From assembly GCA_002150995.1 (NCBI GenBank), contig MDHJ01000001.1, positions 1,612,001-1,676,000 of the forward strand: 64,000 nucleotides of DNA. The letters are read 5' to 3'. This document shows positions 1 through 8,338 of this stretch, one piece after another; position 1 is the stretch's first letter; each line of letters starts with the position of its first letter. The notes under the pieces were generated by a model. That model saw nothing but the letters and a program-made list of their open reading frames with translations. It had not been told where the DNA came from and made no database searches. Source of the DNA: Clavibacter michiganensis. GTDB taxonomy: Bacteria; Actinomycetota; Actinomycetes; Actinomycetales; Microbacteriaceae. A program made the position numbers and the translations under genes.

Positions 1-5
1 CGGAG

Positions 6-201
6 GGTCGAGAGGCCCGGCACGCCTGGTCGGCAGGGGCGGGGACGGTCGAGAGGCCATGGACGGTCGAGAGGCCCGGCACGCCTGGTCGGCAGGGGCG
101 GGGACTGTCGAGAGGTCATGGACGGTCGAGAGGCCCGGCACGCCTGGTCGGCAGGGGCGGGGACGGGCTGAGAGGCCCTGGACGGTCGAGAGGCCCGGCA
201 C
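6..201. repeat. 59-bp tandem repeat, about 3.3 copies
   Basis: The sequence GGTCGAGAGGCCCGGCAC recurs at positions 6, 65, 124 and 184, giving a period of 59, 59 and 60 bp. Each unit has a 41-bp part ending in GGCAGGGGCGGGGAC followed by an 18-bp half-copy of the same GTCGAGAGGCC..GGAC theme, so the unit is itself an imperfect internal duplication. The array may continue to the left of the window. No plausible protein is encoded. Confidence 0.9.
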
Positions 202-447
202 GGGGCGCGGGAACGCCACGGGTGCCGGGCCTCTCCGGTGACCTCGGCCCTTCGGGGGGACGGGGAGATCGCCGTGGTCCGGGAGCCGTCCTGTCCGGGG
301 GGGTGGACGGACGGGCTCGTCGGGTTGCGAGCGCCTGGCCCAAGGGGGGGGTAAGGGCCGTGCGCTCGATATGAACCCTACCCGGGTCCCCCATAATGCG
401 GACACCGGGGGATGGCCCCAGAAAGAGGGGCGTCGGTGGGGTCGACG
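202..447. other. intergenic, no gene
   Basis: No convincing coding region is present. There is a G8 run near 343, a short GGCCC/GGGCC inverted repeat around it, and a weak TCCCCC/GGGGGA pairing at about 387-412 that could act as the terminator of the minus-strand gene ending at 448. None of these is strong. Confidence 0.4.
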
Positions 448-939
448 TCAGTCCTGGGACTCGTCCAGCTCGCGGCCGCCGACGGCGACGACGGCGTCGC
501 GGAGGGCGTGGAACTGCTCGACGGTCAGACCGTTGCGGAGGAGGTAGGGCTCGACGCCGCCGCGGCCCGCGAGGGAGTGGAGCGCCTGGATGACGGGTGC
601 GGGATCTCCCGCCGCGGCGTGCTGCGCGGCGTCGCGCACGTCGAGGCCGCCCGCCACGAGCGCCAGGGCGACGACGAGGGCGTCCTCGACCGATGCGGTG
701 CGGGCGTCGAATCGCGCCGCCGGGATCCCCGCGTCGAGGCGGTCCGCGGCGTCGGCGACCCGGCCGGTGAGCCGGGCGCCGTCGGCGGCGAGGAGCCCCA
801 CGAAGGCGGACGCGGGCGCGCTGGAGGCCGACTGCCCCGAGGAGGACGCGGACGAGGATGCGCCTGCGGACGCGGGCGGCGCCGCCGCGGGTCGGGGTCC
901 GAGGTCGGAGGCCGGGGAGGCGGGTGCGGAGGAGGTCAT
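448..939 (-). CDS. hypothetical protein, Ala/Ser-rich N terminus
   Basis: This is a 163-aa protein I do not recognise. The first 45 or so residues are low-complexity Ala/Ser/Pro; the rest looks globular and helical and ends in RELDESQD. There is no signal peptide or membrane segment. I chose the ATG at 939 because an AAGGG lies about 9 nt upstream and the sequence before it is Arg/Pro-rich readthrough. It is divergent from cydA with a 427-bp gap. Function unknown; the coding call rests on codon bias and the ordered C-terminal two-thirds. Confidence 0.6.
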   Translation of the reverse strand: MTSSAPASPASDLGPRPAAAPPASAGASSSASSSGQSASSAPASAFVGLLAADGARLTGRVADAADRLDAGIPAARFDARTASVEDALVVALALVAGGLDVRDAAQHAAAGDPAPVIQALHSLAGRGGVEPYLLRNGLTVEQFHALRDAVVAVGGRELDESQD

Positions 940-1186
940 GGCGGCGGCCCTTCGGTCGACGTGCGCGGTGCGGGTGCGGCGGTCCGGCGGATCCGGGCGG
1001 CCGGCGGGCGACGGGGCCGGCGGGCGGCTCCGCGGGGTGGCGGGCGCACCGGGTCGACGCCGATCCGGTGCGTGCCCCGAGCGTCGCCCGGCCGGGTGAA
1101 CGGCGGGTGTCGCGCGTCCCGCCACCCGGCGAACGCGACCCGGCGGGGATCCTCCACGGATCGTCGCCGGCCACTCGCGCCGATCG

Positions 1187-1201
1187 TCTACAAGTCGTAG
1201 A
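1187..1201. promoter_or_regulatory. palindromic operator TCTAC-N5-GTAGA before cydA
   Basis: TCTACAAGTCGTAGA is an inverted repeat with perfect 5-bp arms and a 5-bp spacer. It overlaps a good -10 hexamer, TAGAAT, at 1198-1203, so a bound protein would block RNA polymerase. The CTACA/GTAG half-sites resemble operators of the BlaI/MecI/CopY repressor family (known family preference); that the cyd operon is so controlled is inference. No repressor gene lies in the window. Confidence 0.55.
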
Positions 1202-1203
1202 AT
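1198..1203 (+). promoter_or_regulatory. -10 box of the cydABDC promoter
   Basis: TAGAAT fits the actinobacterial TANNNT -10 consensus and stands in a relatively AT-rich patch. No clear -35 is seen at the usual distance. The right arm of the palindrome at 1187-1201 lies inside it. Confidence 0.5.
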
Positions 1204-1366
1204 CGAGGTGTCGCGATGGAGCCTCGAACCGCACGATCCGCCCTCCACAGGAAGCGCAGCCGGTCGCCATGACACCGCACCCCGCCCCCGCCGAATCGCC
1301 GCACCGCGCCCGAGAGCCGCGCCCCGACAGCCGCCGCCCGCGCACCGGCATGAGCGGGGCAGACCG

Positions 1367-2779
1367 GTGAACGAGCTGCTCGATCCGCTCGTCCTCTCCC
1401 GCTGGCAGTTCGGCCTGACGACCGTCTACCACTTCCTCTTCGTCCCGCTCACGATCGGCATGGCCTTCGTCTGCGCGATCTACCAGACCGCGTGGGTGCG
1501 CACGGGTCGGCAGCACTACCTGCGGCTCACGCGCTTCTTCGGCCGCATCTTCCTCATCAACTTCGCGATGGGCACCGTCACCGGCATCGTGCAGGAGTTC
1601 CAGTTCGGCATGAACTGGTCGGAGTACAGCCGGTTCGTCGGCGACGTCTTCGGCGCGCCGCTCGCGCTAGAGGGCCTCCTGGCCTTCTTCCTGGAGGCCT
1701 CCTTCATCGGCCTCTGGATCTTCGGCTGGGACAAGCTGCCGAAGCGCCTCCACCTCGCCTCCATCTGGGTGGTGTCGATCGCGTCGATCCTCTCGGCGTA
1801 CTTCATCCTCGCCGCGAACGCCTTCATGCAGAACCCGGTGGGCTACCGCATCGACGAGGAGCGGGGGAGGGCGGAGCTCACCGACATCTGGGCGCTGCTC
1901 ACCAACAAGGTCGCCCTCGCCGCGTTCCCGCACACCATCTTCGCGAGCTTCATGTGCGCCGCGGCGGTCATCATCTCGGTCGCCGCCTGGCACCTGTCCC
2001 GCAACCAGCACCTGGAGACGATGATGCCGGCGATGCGCTTCGGCATGTGGTTCATGGTCGTCTCGGGCGCGCTGACCATCCTCTCCGGCGACCAGCTCGG
2101 ACTCGCCATGGTGCAGACGCAGCCCATGAAGATGGCCGCGGCGGAGGCGCACTACGACACGTCGTCGGGCGCCGCGGCGTCGTTCTCCGTGTTCACCTGG
2201 GGGACGCCGGACGGGTCGAGCGAGCTGTTCTCCATCCGCATCCCCTACCTGCTGTCGTTCCTCTCGACCCACACGCTCGACGGCACGGTCGAGGGCATCA
2301 ACGACCTGCAGGCCCAGTACGTCGCGAGCTACGGCCCCGGCGACTACACGCCCACCATCTGGGTCACCTACTGGGCGTTCCGCTGGATGATCGGCTTCGG
2401 CATGGCCGCCATCGGCGTGGCCGTCGCGGGCCTGTGGCTCACGCGCCGCGGCCGGGCCATCACGCGCCCGTGGATGTGGCGGGTGGCCATCTGGGCGGCC
2501 CCGCTGCCGCTGCTCGCCATGACCGTGGGATGGATCTTCACGGAGATGGGCCGCCAGCCGTGGATCGTGTTCAGCCTGCTGCAGACCGCGTCGGCGGTGT
2601 CCCCGAACGTCACGGGGATCCAGGTGCTCATCTCGCTCGTCGCCTTCACCCTCGTCTACGGCTCGCTCGCCGTGGTCGAGTTCCGCCTCATCCTGAAGGC
2701 CGCCCAGCGGGGCCCGGAACCGGAGCAGGAGCCCGATCCGGAGACGGGCGAGCTCGTGCGCGAAGCGAGCGTGTACTGA
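1367..2779 (+). CDS. cydA: cytochrome bd ubiquinol oxidase subunit I
   Basis: CydA, about 470 aa, is the quinol-oxidising and haem-carrying subunit of the high-affinity bd-type terminal oxidase in the cytoplasmic membrane. Visible hallmarks are LSRWQFGLTTVYHFLFVPLT at the N terminus (its His, residue 22, matches a haem ligand), FQFGMNWSEYS near residue 80, FPHTIF around residue 188 (second haem-ligand His), and GWIFTEMGRQPW near residue 388. The Q-loop is short compared with E. coli. I chose GTG 1367 because it starts the conserved NELLDPLVLSRWQF segment; the upstream in-frame extension is Pro/Arg-rich and unlike the family. cydB follows 2 nt after the stop. Confidence 0.95.
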   Translation: MNELLDPLVLSRWQFGLTTVYHFLFVPLTIGMAFVCAIYQTAWVRTGRQHYLRLTRFFGRIFLINFAMGTVTGIVQEFQFGMNWSEYSRFVGDVFGAPLALEGLLAFFLEASFIGLWIFGWDKLPKRLHLASIWVVSIASILSAYFILAANAFMQNPVGYRIDEERGRAELTDIWALLTNKVALAAFPHTIFASFMCAAAVIISVAAWHLSRNQHLETMMPAMRFGMWFMVVSGALTILSGDQLGLAMVQTQPMKMAAAEAHYDTSSGAAASFSVFTWGTPDGSSELFSIRIPYLLSFLSTHTLDGTVEGINDLQAQYVASYGPGDYTPTIWVTYWAFRWMIGFGMAAIGVAVAGLWLTRRGRAITRPWMWRVAIWAAPLPLLAMTVGWIFTEMGRQPWIVFSLLQTASAVSPNVTGIQVLISLVAFTLVYGSLAVVEFRLILKAAQRGPEPEQEPDPETGELVREASVY

Positions 2780-2781
2780 CC

Positions 2782-3786
2782 ATGGACCTCCCCCTCCTCT
2801 GGTTCGGCGTCATCGCCTTCCTCTTCGTCGGCTACTTCGTGCTCGACGGCTTCGACTTCGGGGTGGGCATGAGCCTGCCGTTCCTCGCGAAGGACGACAC
2901 CGACCGGCGCGTGCTCATCAACACCATCGGGCCCGTGTGGGACCTCAACGAGACGTGGCTCATCGTCGCGGGCGCCGCGCTCTTCGCGGCGTTCCCCGAG
3001 TGGTACGCGACGCTGTTCAGCGGCTCCTACCTGCTGCTGCTCGCGATCCTCATCACGCTGATCCTCCGCGGCGTCTCGTTCGAGTACCGGCACCAGGGCG
3101 CCTCGGACCGCTGGCGCGGGTCGTTCGACCTGATGATCGTCGTCGGCTCCGTCGTGCCCTCGTTCCTCTGGGGCGTCGTGTTCGCCAACGTCGTGCGCGG
3201 CGTGCCGATGGACGCGGACCACGACTACACGGGGTCCACGCTCGACCTGCTGGACCCGTACGCGCTCCTCGGCGGGCTCACGACGCTGTCGCTGTTCCTC
3301 GTCAACGGGCTCCAGTTCGCGGCGCTCAAGACGGACGGGCCGATCCGGGCGCGCGCCCGCCTGCTGTCCATGCGGGTCGGGGCGGCGACCATCGTGATCG
3401 CTGCCGCCTTCCTCCTCTGGACGACGCTCGCGCACGGGTCGACGCTGTCGGGGCTCGTCTCGGCCCTCGCGGCCGTCGCGCTCGTCGCGTCGTACCTCGC
3501 CAACGTGCGAGGACGCGAGCGGTGGGCGTTCGGACTGCTCGCGGCGACCATCGCGCTGGCCGTCGCCAGCCTGTTCGCGGCGCTGCACCCGTTCGTGATG
3601 CCGGCCTCGAACGACCCCGCGAACGGGCTGACGCTCGCCAACGCGTCGTCGTCGCCGTACACGCTCACGATCATGACGTGGGCGGCGGGCTTCGCGCTGC
3701 CGCTGATCCTCGCCTACCAGGGGTGGACGTACTGGGTGTTCCGGAAGCGCATCACGCGCGCCGTGATCACGCGGGCCGCCCACTAG
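2782..3786 (+). CDS. cydB: cytochrome bd ubiquinol oxidase subunit II
   Basis: CydB, 334 aa, is the partner membrane subunit of the bd oxidase. It begins with the typical LLWFGVIAFLFVGYFVLDGF helix and carries GPVWDLNETWLIVAGAALF near residue 53, then several more hydrophobic helices and a short charged tail. The ATG at 2782 follows the cydA stop by 2 nt, so the two subunits are translationally coupled. cydD starts 8 nt downstream. Confidence 0.95.
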   Translation: MDLPLLWFGVIAFLFVGYFVLDGFDFGVGMSLPFLAKDDTDRRVLINTIGPVWDLNETWLIVAGAALFAAFPEWYATLFSGSYLLLLAILITLILRGVSFEYRHQGASDRWRGSFDLMIVVGSVVPSFLWGVVFANVVRGVPMDADHDYTGSTLDLLDPYALLGGLTTLSLFLVNGLQFAALKTDGPIRARARLLSMRVGAATIVIAAAFLLWTTLAHGSTLSGLVSALAAVALVASYLANVRGRERWAFGLLAATIALAVASLFAALHPFVMPASNDPANGLTLANASSSPYTLTIMTWAAGFALPLILAYQGWTYWVFRKRITRAVITRAAH

Positions 3787-3793
3787 CGGCGCC

Positions 3794-5633
3794 GTGAAGC
3801 CCCTGGACCCGCGGCTGCTGCGCTACTCGGCCGCGGCCCGCACCATGCTCGCGGTCGGCGCGCTCGTCGGCGTCGTGCAGACCCTCGCCCTCGTCGCCTT
3901 CTGCTGGTCGCTCACGCAGCTCGTCGTGCGGGCGATCGACGGTGCCGCCGCGGACGCACTCGGGCCCGTCCTCGCGATGGCGATCGCATCCGCGCTCGTG
4001 CGCGGCGCGGCGGCCTGGCTGCTCGACGTGGTCGGCGCCCGCGGCGCGGCGCAGGTGACCGCGGAGCTCCGCCGGCGGGCGCTGCGGGCGATCGCCGACC
4101 TCGGTCCGGCCTGGACCGCCACCCGCAGCCGGGCGCGCATCACCACCGTGGTGGGACCCGGGCTCGCCGCCCTCGAGCCGTACTTCTCGCGGTACGTGCC
4201 CCAGCTCCTGCTCACGGCGCTGGCGACGCCCATCGTGGTGGCCGTGCTGCTCGTGCAGGACCCGGTCACCGGCATCACCGTGATCGCGACCCTGCCCGTC
4301 ATCCCCGTCTTCATGGTGCTCGTCGGGTGGGCGACGCAGGAGGTGCAGCGGCGGCAGTGGGCGCGCCTGACGGAGCTGGCCTCCGGCTTCCTCGACGTGG
4401 TCGACGGTCTCTCGACCCTGCTCGTCTTCGGGCGCGCCCGGCGGCAGACGGTGCGCATCCGCCGGGTCACCGAGGAGTACCGGGTGGAGACGATGCGCGT
4501 GCTGCGCATCTCGTTCCTCTCCGGCTTCGTGCTCGAGCTCGCCGCGTCGCTGTCGGTGGCGCTCGTGGCCGTGTCCGTGGGCGTCCGCCTCATCGGCGGC
4601 ACGCTCGACCTCGAGGTGGGCCTGTTCGTGCTGCTCCTCGCACCCGAGGCGTTCCTGCCGCTCCGGCAGGTGGGCGCGCAGTTCCACGCCGCCGCCGAGG
4701 GGGTCGCGGCCTCCGACGACCTCCTCGGGATCCTCGACGAGGAGCGGACGGGACGGGGATCCGCCGCCGTCCGGGCACCGGGGGACGACGCGCGGGACGG
4801 CGCGGTGGACGGCGGGGTGGGCGGCGGCTCGGCCGGCACGTCGGTCGGGACGTCCTCGTGGTCCGCGACCTCGCCGTGTCCCCGGGCGACCGGCCCGTGC
4901 TCGCCGGCGTCTCGGCCCGCTTCCCGCGCGGGCGGGTGACCGCCGTGACGGGACCGAGCGGGGCCGGCAAGACGTCGCTCGTGCAGGCGCTCCTCGGGCA
5001 GCTGCCCGCCACGGGCGCGATCGGGTGGGTCGGCGGGGACGGTGCCGCGGGATCCGGGCTCCGGCCCCTCCATCCGAGCCACATCGCGTGGGCGGGCAGC
5101 GGCCGGGCCTCATGGCGGGCACCGTCCGCGAGAACGTCGCGCTCGGTGTGGCCGATGCCGACGACGCGCTCGTGCGCCGCGCGCTCGCGCTCGCCGCGGC
5201 CGACGGCATCGACCCCGACCTGCGCCTCGGGGTGGGCGGGCAGGGCCTGTCCGGCGGGCAGGCGCAGCGCGTCGCCGTGGCCCGCGCCGTGCACCGCGCC
5301 CTGGCGCTCGACTGCCCGCTCGTGCTGCTCGACGAGCCGAGCTCGGCGCTCGACGCGGCCGCCGAGGCGCGGCTGGCCGTGGGGATCCGCGCGCTCGCCG
5401 ACCAGGGGCGCGCCGTGGTGGTGGTCAGCCACCGCGCGGCGCTCGTGCGCGGGGCCGACGCCGAGCTGCGGTTGGGCGCCGCTCCTGAGGATGCCCCGAC
5501 GGGACGCGCCGCGCCTGGTCGGCGAGGAGCTACGCGCATGCCGGGAGACCCCGGCGACTCCGTGGACGCCGCCGACCTCGGTGCGGTGCGCATCGCCCCC
5601 GAGCCCGCCTGGCGCGCGCAGGTGGCGCCGTGA
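3794..5633 (+). CDS. cydD: cysteine/glutathione ABC exporter CydD (two frame breaks)
   Basis: CydD with CydC forms the heterodimeric ABC exporter needed to assemble cytochrome bd, by known function exporting reductant (cysteine/glutathione). The N-terminal ~310 residues are a six-helix ABC transmembrane domain; the nucleotide-binding domain carries Walker A GPSGAGKTS (about 4952), signature LSGGQAQRV (about 5248) and Walker B VLLDEPSSALD (about 5326). As written the reading frame breaks twice: once in the linker (about 4740-4860, best placed near 4833) and once near 5096, where GCGGGCAGC should read GCGGGGCAGC to restore HIAWAGQRPGLMAG. Both are one-base losses in G/C runs, probably sequence errors. 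It starts at GTG 3794 and its stop overlaps the cydC start by 4 nt. Confidence 0.85.
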
Positions 5634-7456
5634 ACCGCGACGACGTCCTGCGCCTCGCCCAGCCGCCCGCGCGGCGCGCGCTGCCCGGACTCCTCGCGGG
5701 CCTCGCCGGCGCTGCCGGGGCCGTGGCCCTCCTCGCGACCTCCGCGTGGCTCATCACGCGCGCGTCCGAGCAGCCGCCCATCCTGTTCCTCGGCATGGCC
5801 ATCGTGGGCGTCCGCGCCTTCGCCCTCGGTCGCGCGGCGTTCCGCTACCTGGAGCGCCTCACCAGCCACGACGCGGCCTTCCGGGCCCTGGCGACGCTGC
5901 GCGTGGGCGTCTTCGAGCGGATCCTGCCCTTCGCCCCCGCCGGCCTCCGCGACACCCGGCGCGGCGACCTCCTCGCCCGGCTCGTCGGCGACGTCGACCG
6001 GCTCCAGGACCTCCCGCTGCGCGTCGTGCAGCCGCTGGCCGTCTCCGTGCTGGTGCAGGTCGCGAGCGTCGCGGTGGTGTGGGCGGTGCTGCCGGCCGCC
6101 GGGATCGCGCTCCTGGTCGTGCTCGCCGCCTCCCTCGTCGTCGGGGTCGGCGCGACTTCCGCGCTCGCGGGCCGCGCCGAGACGCGGATCGCGCCGCTCG
6201 AGGCGCGGCTGCAGGACCTCGTGCTCGACCTCGTCGGCAGCCTCGACGTGCTGACCGCGTACGGCGCCGTGGACGCCCGGCTCGCCGAGGTCGACCGGGC
6301 CGCGGGCGACCTCAGCCGGGCCGTCCTCCGCAGCGCGGCCGCCGCCGGCGCGACCACGGGCATCGTGCTCGCCGGCACCGGCGCGGTCGCCGCGTGGACC
6401 GTCCTGCGGGGCGTCCCCGGCCTCGCATCCGGGGCCCTCGACCCGGCATGGCTCGCCCTCGCCGCGCTGGTACCGCTCGCGCTCGTCGAGACCGCGACGT
6501 CCGTGCCGCTCGCCGTCCAGGCCTGGCGGCGCGTGCGCACGAGCGCGGAGCGCGTGGCCGGCGTCGTGCCTTCGACGATCCCGGCCGAGATCCCGCGGGA
6601 GCCCGTGGGCGCGGACGCTGACGAGGGCGCTGTCGCCGACTCCGTGGGGCCGGCCGCACCGGCTCCCGCCGACGACGCGCCGGCCGGAGGGCCGGGCGAG
6701 CGGTCGGCCGACGGGCGGTCCGGCGGACGCGTCGGAGCGACGCTCGAGATCCGCGACCTCGTGACGCGCTGGCCGGGCGCCGCGGCGGATGCCCTCGCCC
6801 CGGTGTCGCTCGTCGTGCGGCCGGGGGAGACCGTCGTGGTGCGCGGACAGAGCGGATCGGGCAAGTCCTCGCTCGCCGCGGCGCTCGTCCGTTTCCTCGG
6901 ATCCGGCGGCACGTACGTCCTCGACGGGCGGGACGCGCGCTCGATGCCCCCGTCGGCCGTCCGCCGCGTCGTCGGCCTCTGCGAGCAGGCGCCGCACCTG
7001 TTCGACGCGAGCATCCGGCAGAACCTGCTCTTTGCCCGCGAGGACGCCGACGACGCCGAGCTCGTCGCCGTGCTCGACCGAGTCGGCCTTGCGGGGTGGA
7101 CCGCGGAGCGCGGCGGCCTGGACGCGCGCGTCGGCGACCGCGGCGGCCTCGTGTCCGGTGGCCAGGCGCAGCGCATCGCCCTGGCGCGCGCGCTCCTCGC
7201 CGACTTCCCGGTGCTCGTGCTCGACGAGCCCACGGCGGGGGTCGACGCCGAACGGGCCCGGGCCGTGCTGCGGGACGTGCTCGCCGCGGCGCGCGACCGG
7301 GGCCGGGGCGTCCTGCTGCTCACCCACACGGAGGTGCCCGCGGACCTCGTCGACCGCACCGTGCACATCGGCGCCGTCGAGGCCGGGGCTGCCGGAGAGA
7401 CCAGCGAGGCCGCCGAGGCAGGCGAGGCCGGAGCGGGCCGGTCCCCGGCGTCCTGA
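5630..7456 (+). CDS. cydC: cysteine/glutathione ABC exporter CydC
   Basis: CydC, 608 aa, is the second half of the CydDC exporter: transmembrane domain at residues 1-315, then an ATPase domain with Walker A GQSGSGKSS (about residue 406), signature LVSGGQAQR (about 508) and Walker B VLVLDEPTAGVD (about 527). A Pro/Ala/Gly/Asp-rich linker of about 50 residues (roughly 325-375) joins the domains, longer than usual, and an Ala/Glu-rich tail ends the protein. The GTG at 5630 overlaps the cydD stop (GTGA), completing the cydABDC operon. It converges on the pabC-like gene 16 nt away with no evident terminator between. Confidence 0.92.
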   Translation: MNRDDVLRLAQPPARRALPGLLAGLAGAAGAVALLATSAWLITRASEQPPILFLGMAIVGVRAFALGRAAFRYLERLTSHDAAFRALATLRVGVFERILPFAPAGLRDTRRGDLLARLVGDVDRLQDLPLRVVQPLAVSVLVQVASVAVVWAVLPAAGIALLVVLAASLVVGVGATSALAGRAETRIAPLEARLQDLVLDLVGSLDVLTAYGAVDARLAEVDRAAGDLSRAVLRSAAAAGATTGIVLAGTGAVAAWTVLRGVPGLASGALDPAWLALAALVPLALVETATSVPLAVQAWRRVRTSAERVAGVVPSTIPAEIPREPVGADADEGAVADSVGPAAPAPADDAPAGGPGERSADGRSGGRVGATLEIRDLVTRWPGAAADALAPVSLVVRPGETVVVRGQSGSGKSSLAAALVRFLGSGGTYVLDGRDARSMPPSAVRRVVGLCEQAPHLFDASIRQNLLFAREDADDAELVAVLDRVGLAGWTAERGGLDARVGDRGGLVSGGQAQRIALARALLADFPVLVLDEPTAGVDAERARAVLRDVLAAARDRGRGVLLLTHTEVPADLVDRTVHIGAVEAGAAGETSEAAEAGEAGAGRSPAS

Positions 7457-7472
7457 CGGATCTGCGCCCGTG

Positions 7473-8285
7473 TCAGCCCGCCGGCAGCTCGCGGCGCAGG
7501 GCCTCGAGCCGGGTGCGCCAGGCGCGCACCCGGCCGGGCTCCGCGGCGGTCGCGGGCCCGTCGATCCAGCCGCGCACCAGACGGATCCCGTGCAGCGCGC
7601 TGACGGCCCACACCTCGCGCCCGTCGAGGTCGGCGGGCCGCACCCGGTCGTGGAGCACGTCGACCCCGAGCGCCGTCGCCAGGGCGACGATGCTGCGCTC
7701 GGTGACGCTCGGGATCCGCGGCACGTCGCCTTCGACGACGGCGAGGGCGTCGCCGTGCCACCAGAGGATCGCGCTGTAAGCGCCCTCGACCACCGTGCCG
7801 TCGGCGGCGAGGATGACCGCCTCCCCGGCCCCGTAACGCGCGGCGCGGCTCCGGAGGGCGCCGAGCGCGTGCAGGTCAGGGCCCTTGACGCGCGGCATCG
7901 TGCGCGGGTCCGGACCGTCGTGGTCGCGGAGCACGACGGAGGGCGTGCGCTCCGGCGCGGGACGCAGGAGGAGCCGGGCCACGTCGCCGCCCGGTCCGCG
8001 CAGCGCCTCCACGCGCGGGAACCACGCGCCCTGACGGGGGAGGGCGGCGACCGCGGCCTCGAGGAACGCGGCGGGATCCGGCACGGCCGCCGACTGCAGG
8101 CGGAGCGCAGCGAGGAAGCGCTGCCGGTGCACGTCGAGGGCGAGCACGCGACCGTCGTCGACCAGGAACGAGTCGGCCGCGAGCACGCGGTGGCCCTCGG
8201 GGCGCACGGCCTCCGCTCCGCCGCCGTCCTCGGCCTCCGGCGCCCAGCCCACGGCCGTCCACCGGAGGATCGTCTCGGAACTCAT
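7473..8285 (-). CDS. pabC: aminotransferase class IV, probable aminodeoxychorismate lyase
   Basis: This 270-aa protein has the fold-type IV PLP enzyme pattern: VKGPDLHALGALRSRA with the likely PLP lysine near residue 132, and the GTVVEGAYSAILWW segment with its conserved Glu about 25 residues later. PabC converts aminodeoxychorismate to p-aminobenzoate plus pyruvate for folate synthesis. The assignment as PabC rather than a D-amino-acid or branched-chain aminotransferase rests mainly on pabB being the divergent neighbour. The ATG at 8285 has a TAGCCT -10 box 7 nt upstream (8293-8298, minus strand), which suggests a leaderless transcript. Confidence 0.75.
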   Translation of the reverse strand: MSSETILRWTAVGWAPEAEDGGGAEAVRPEGHRVLAADSFLVDDGRVLALDVHRQRFLAALRLQSAAVPDPAAFLEAAVAALPRQGAWFPRVEALRGPGGDVARLLLRPAPERTPSVVLRDHDGPDPRTMPRVKGPDLHALGALRSRAARYGAGEAVILAADGTVVEGAYSAILWWHGDALAVVEGDVPRIPSVTERSIVALATALGVDVLHDRVRPADLDGREVWAVSALHGIRLVRGWIDGPATAAEPGRVRAWRTRLEALRRELPAG

Positions 8286-8292
8286 ACCCTTG

Positions 8293-8298
8293 AGGCTA
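8293..8298 (-). promoter_or_regulatory. -10 box, leaderless start of pabC
   Basis: On the minus strand TAGCCT lies 7 nt before the ATG at 8285, the spacing expected if transcription begins at or next to the start codon. Confidence 0.5.
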
Positions 8299-8338
8299 GG
8301 CGGCCGCCGGGTGCGCCCACGACACCGGGAGGCGGAGC

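Larger units (their letters stand above)
940..1366. other. divergent intergenic region upstream of cydA
   Basis: This 427-bp region separates the minus-strand hypothetical gene from cydA. Besides the operator-like palindrome and -10 box near 1187-1203 I see no further structure and no credible small gene. If transcription starts just after 1203, cydA has a leader of roughly 155 nt. Confidence 0.5.

Noticed and set aside
1208-1366. 53-residue N-terminal extension of CydA from 1208
   Set aside because: The extension is Pro/Arg-rich and hydrophilic, while CydA begins directly with its first helix region; the ATG also lies at the promoter.
3767-7366. A 1199-aa open frame antisense to cydDC
   Set aside because: Its composition (Arg/Gly/His/Glu-rich, no hydrophobic core) is what a GC-rich gene gives on the opposite strand; cydDC on the plus strand has clear domains and motifs.
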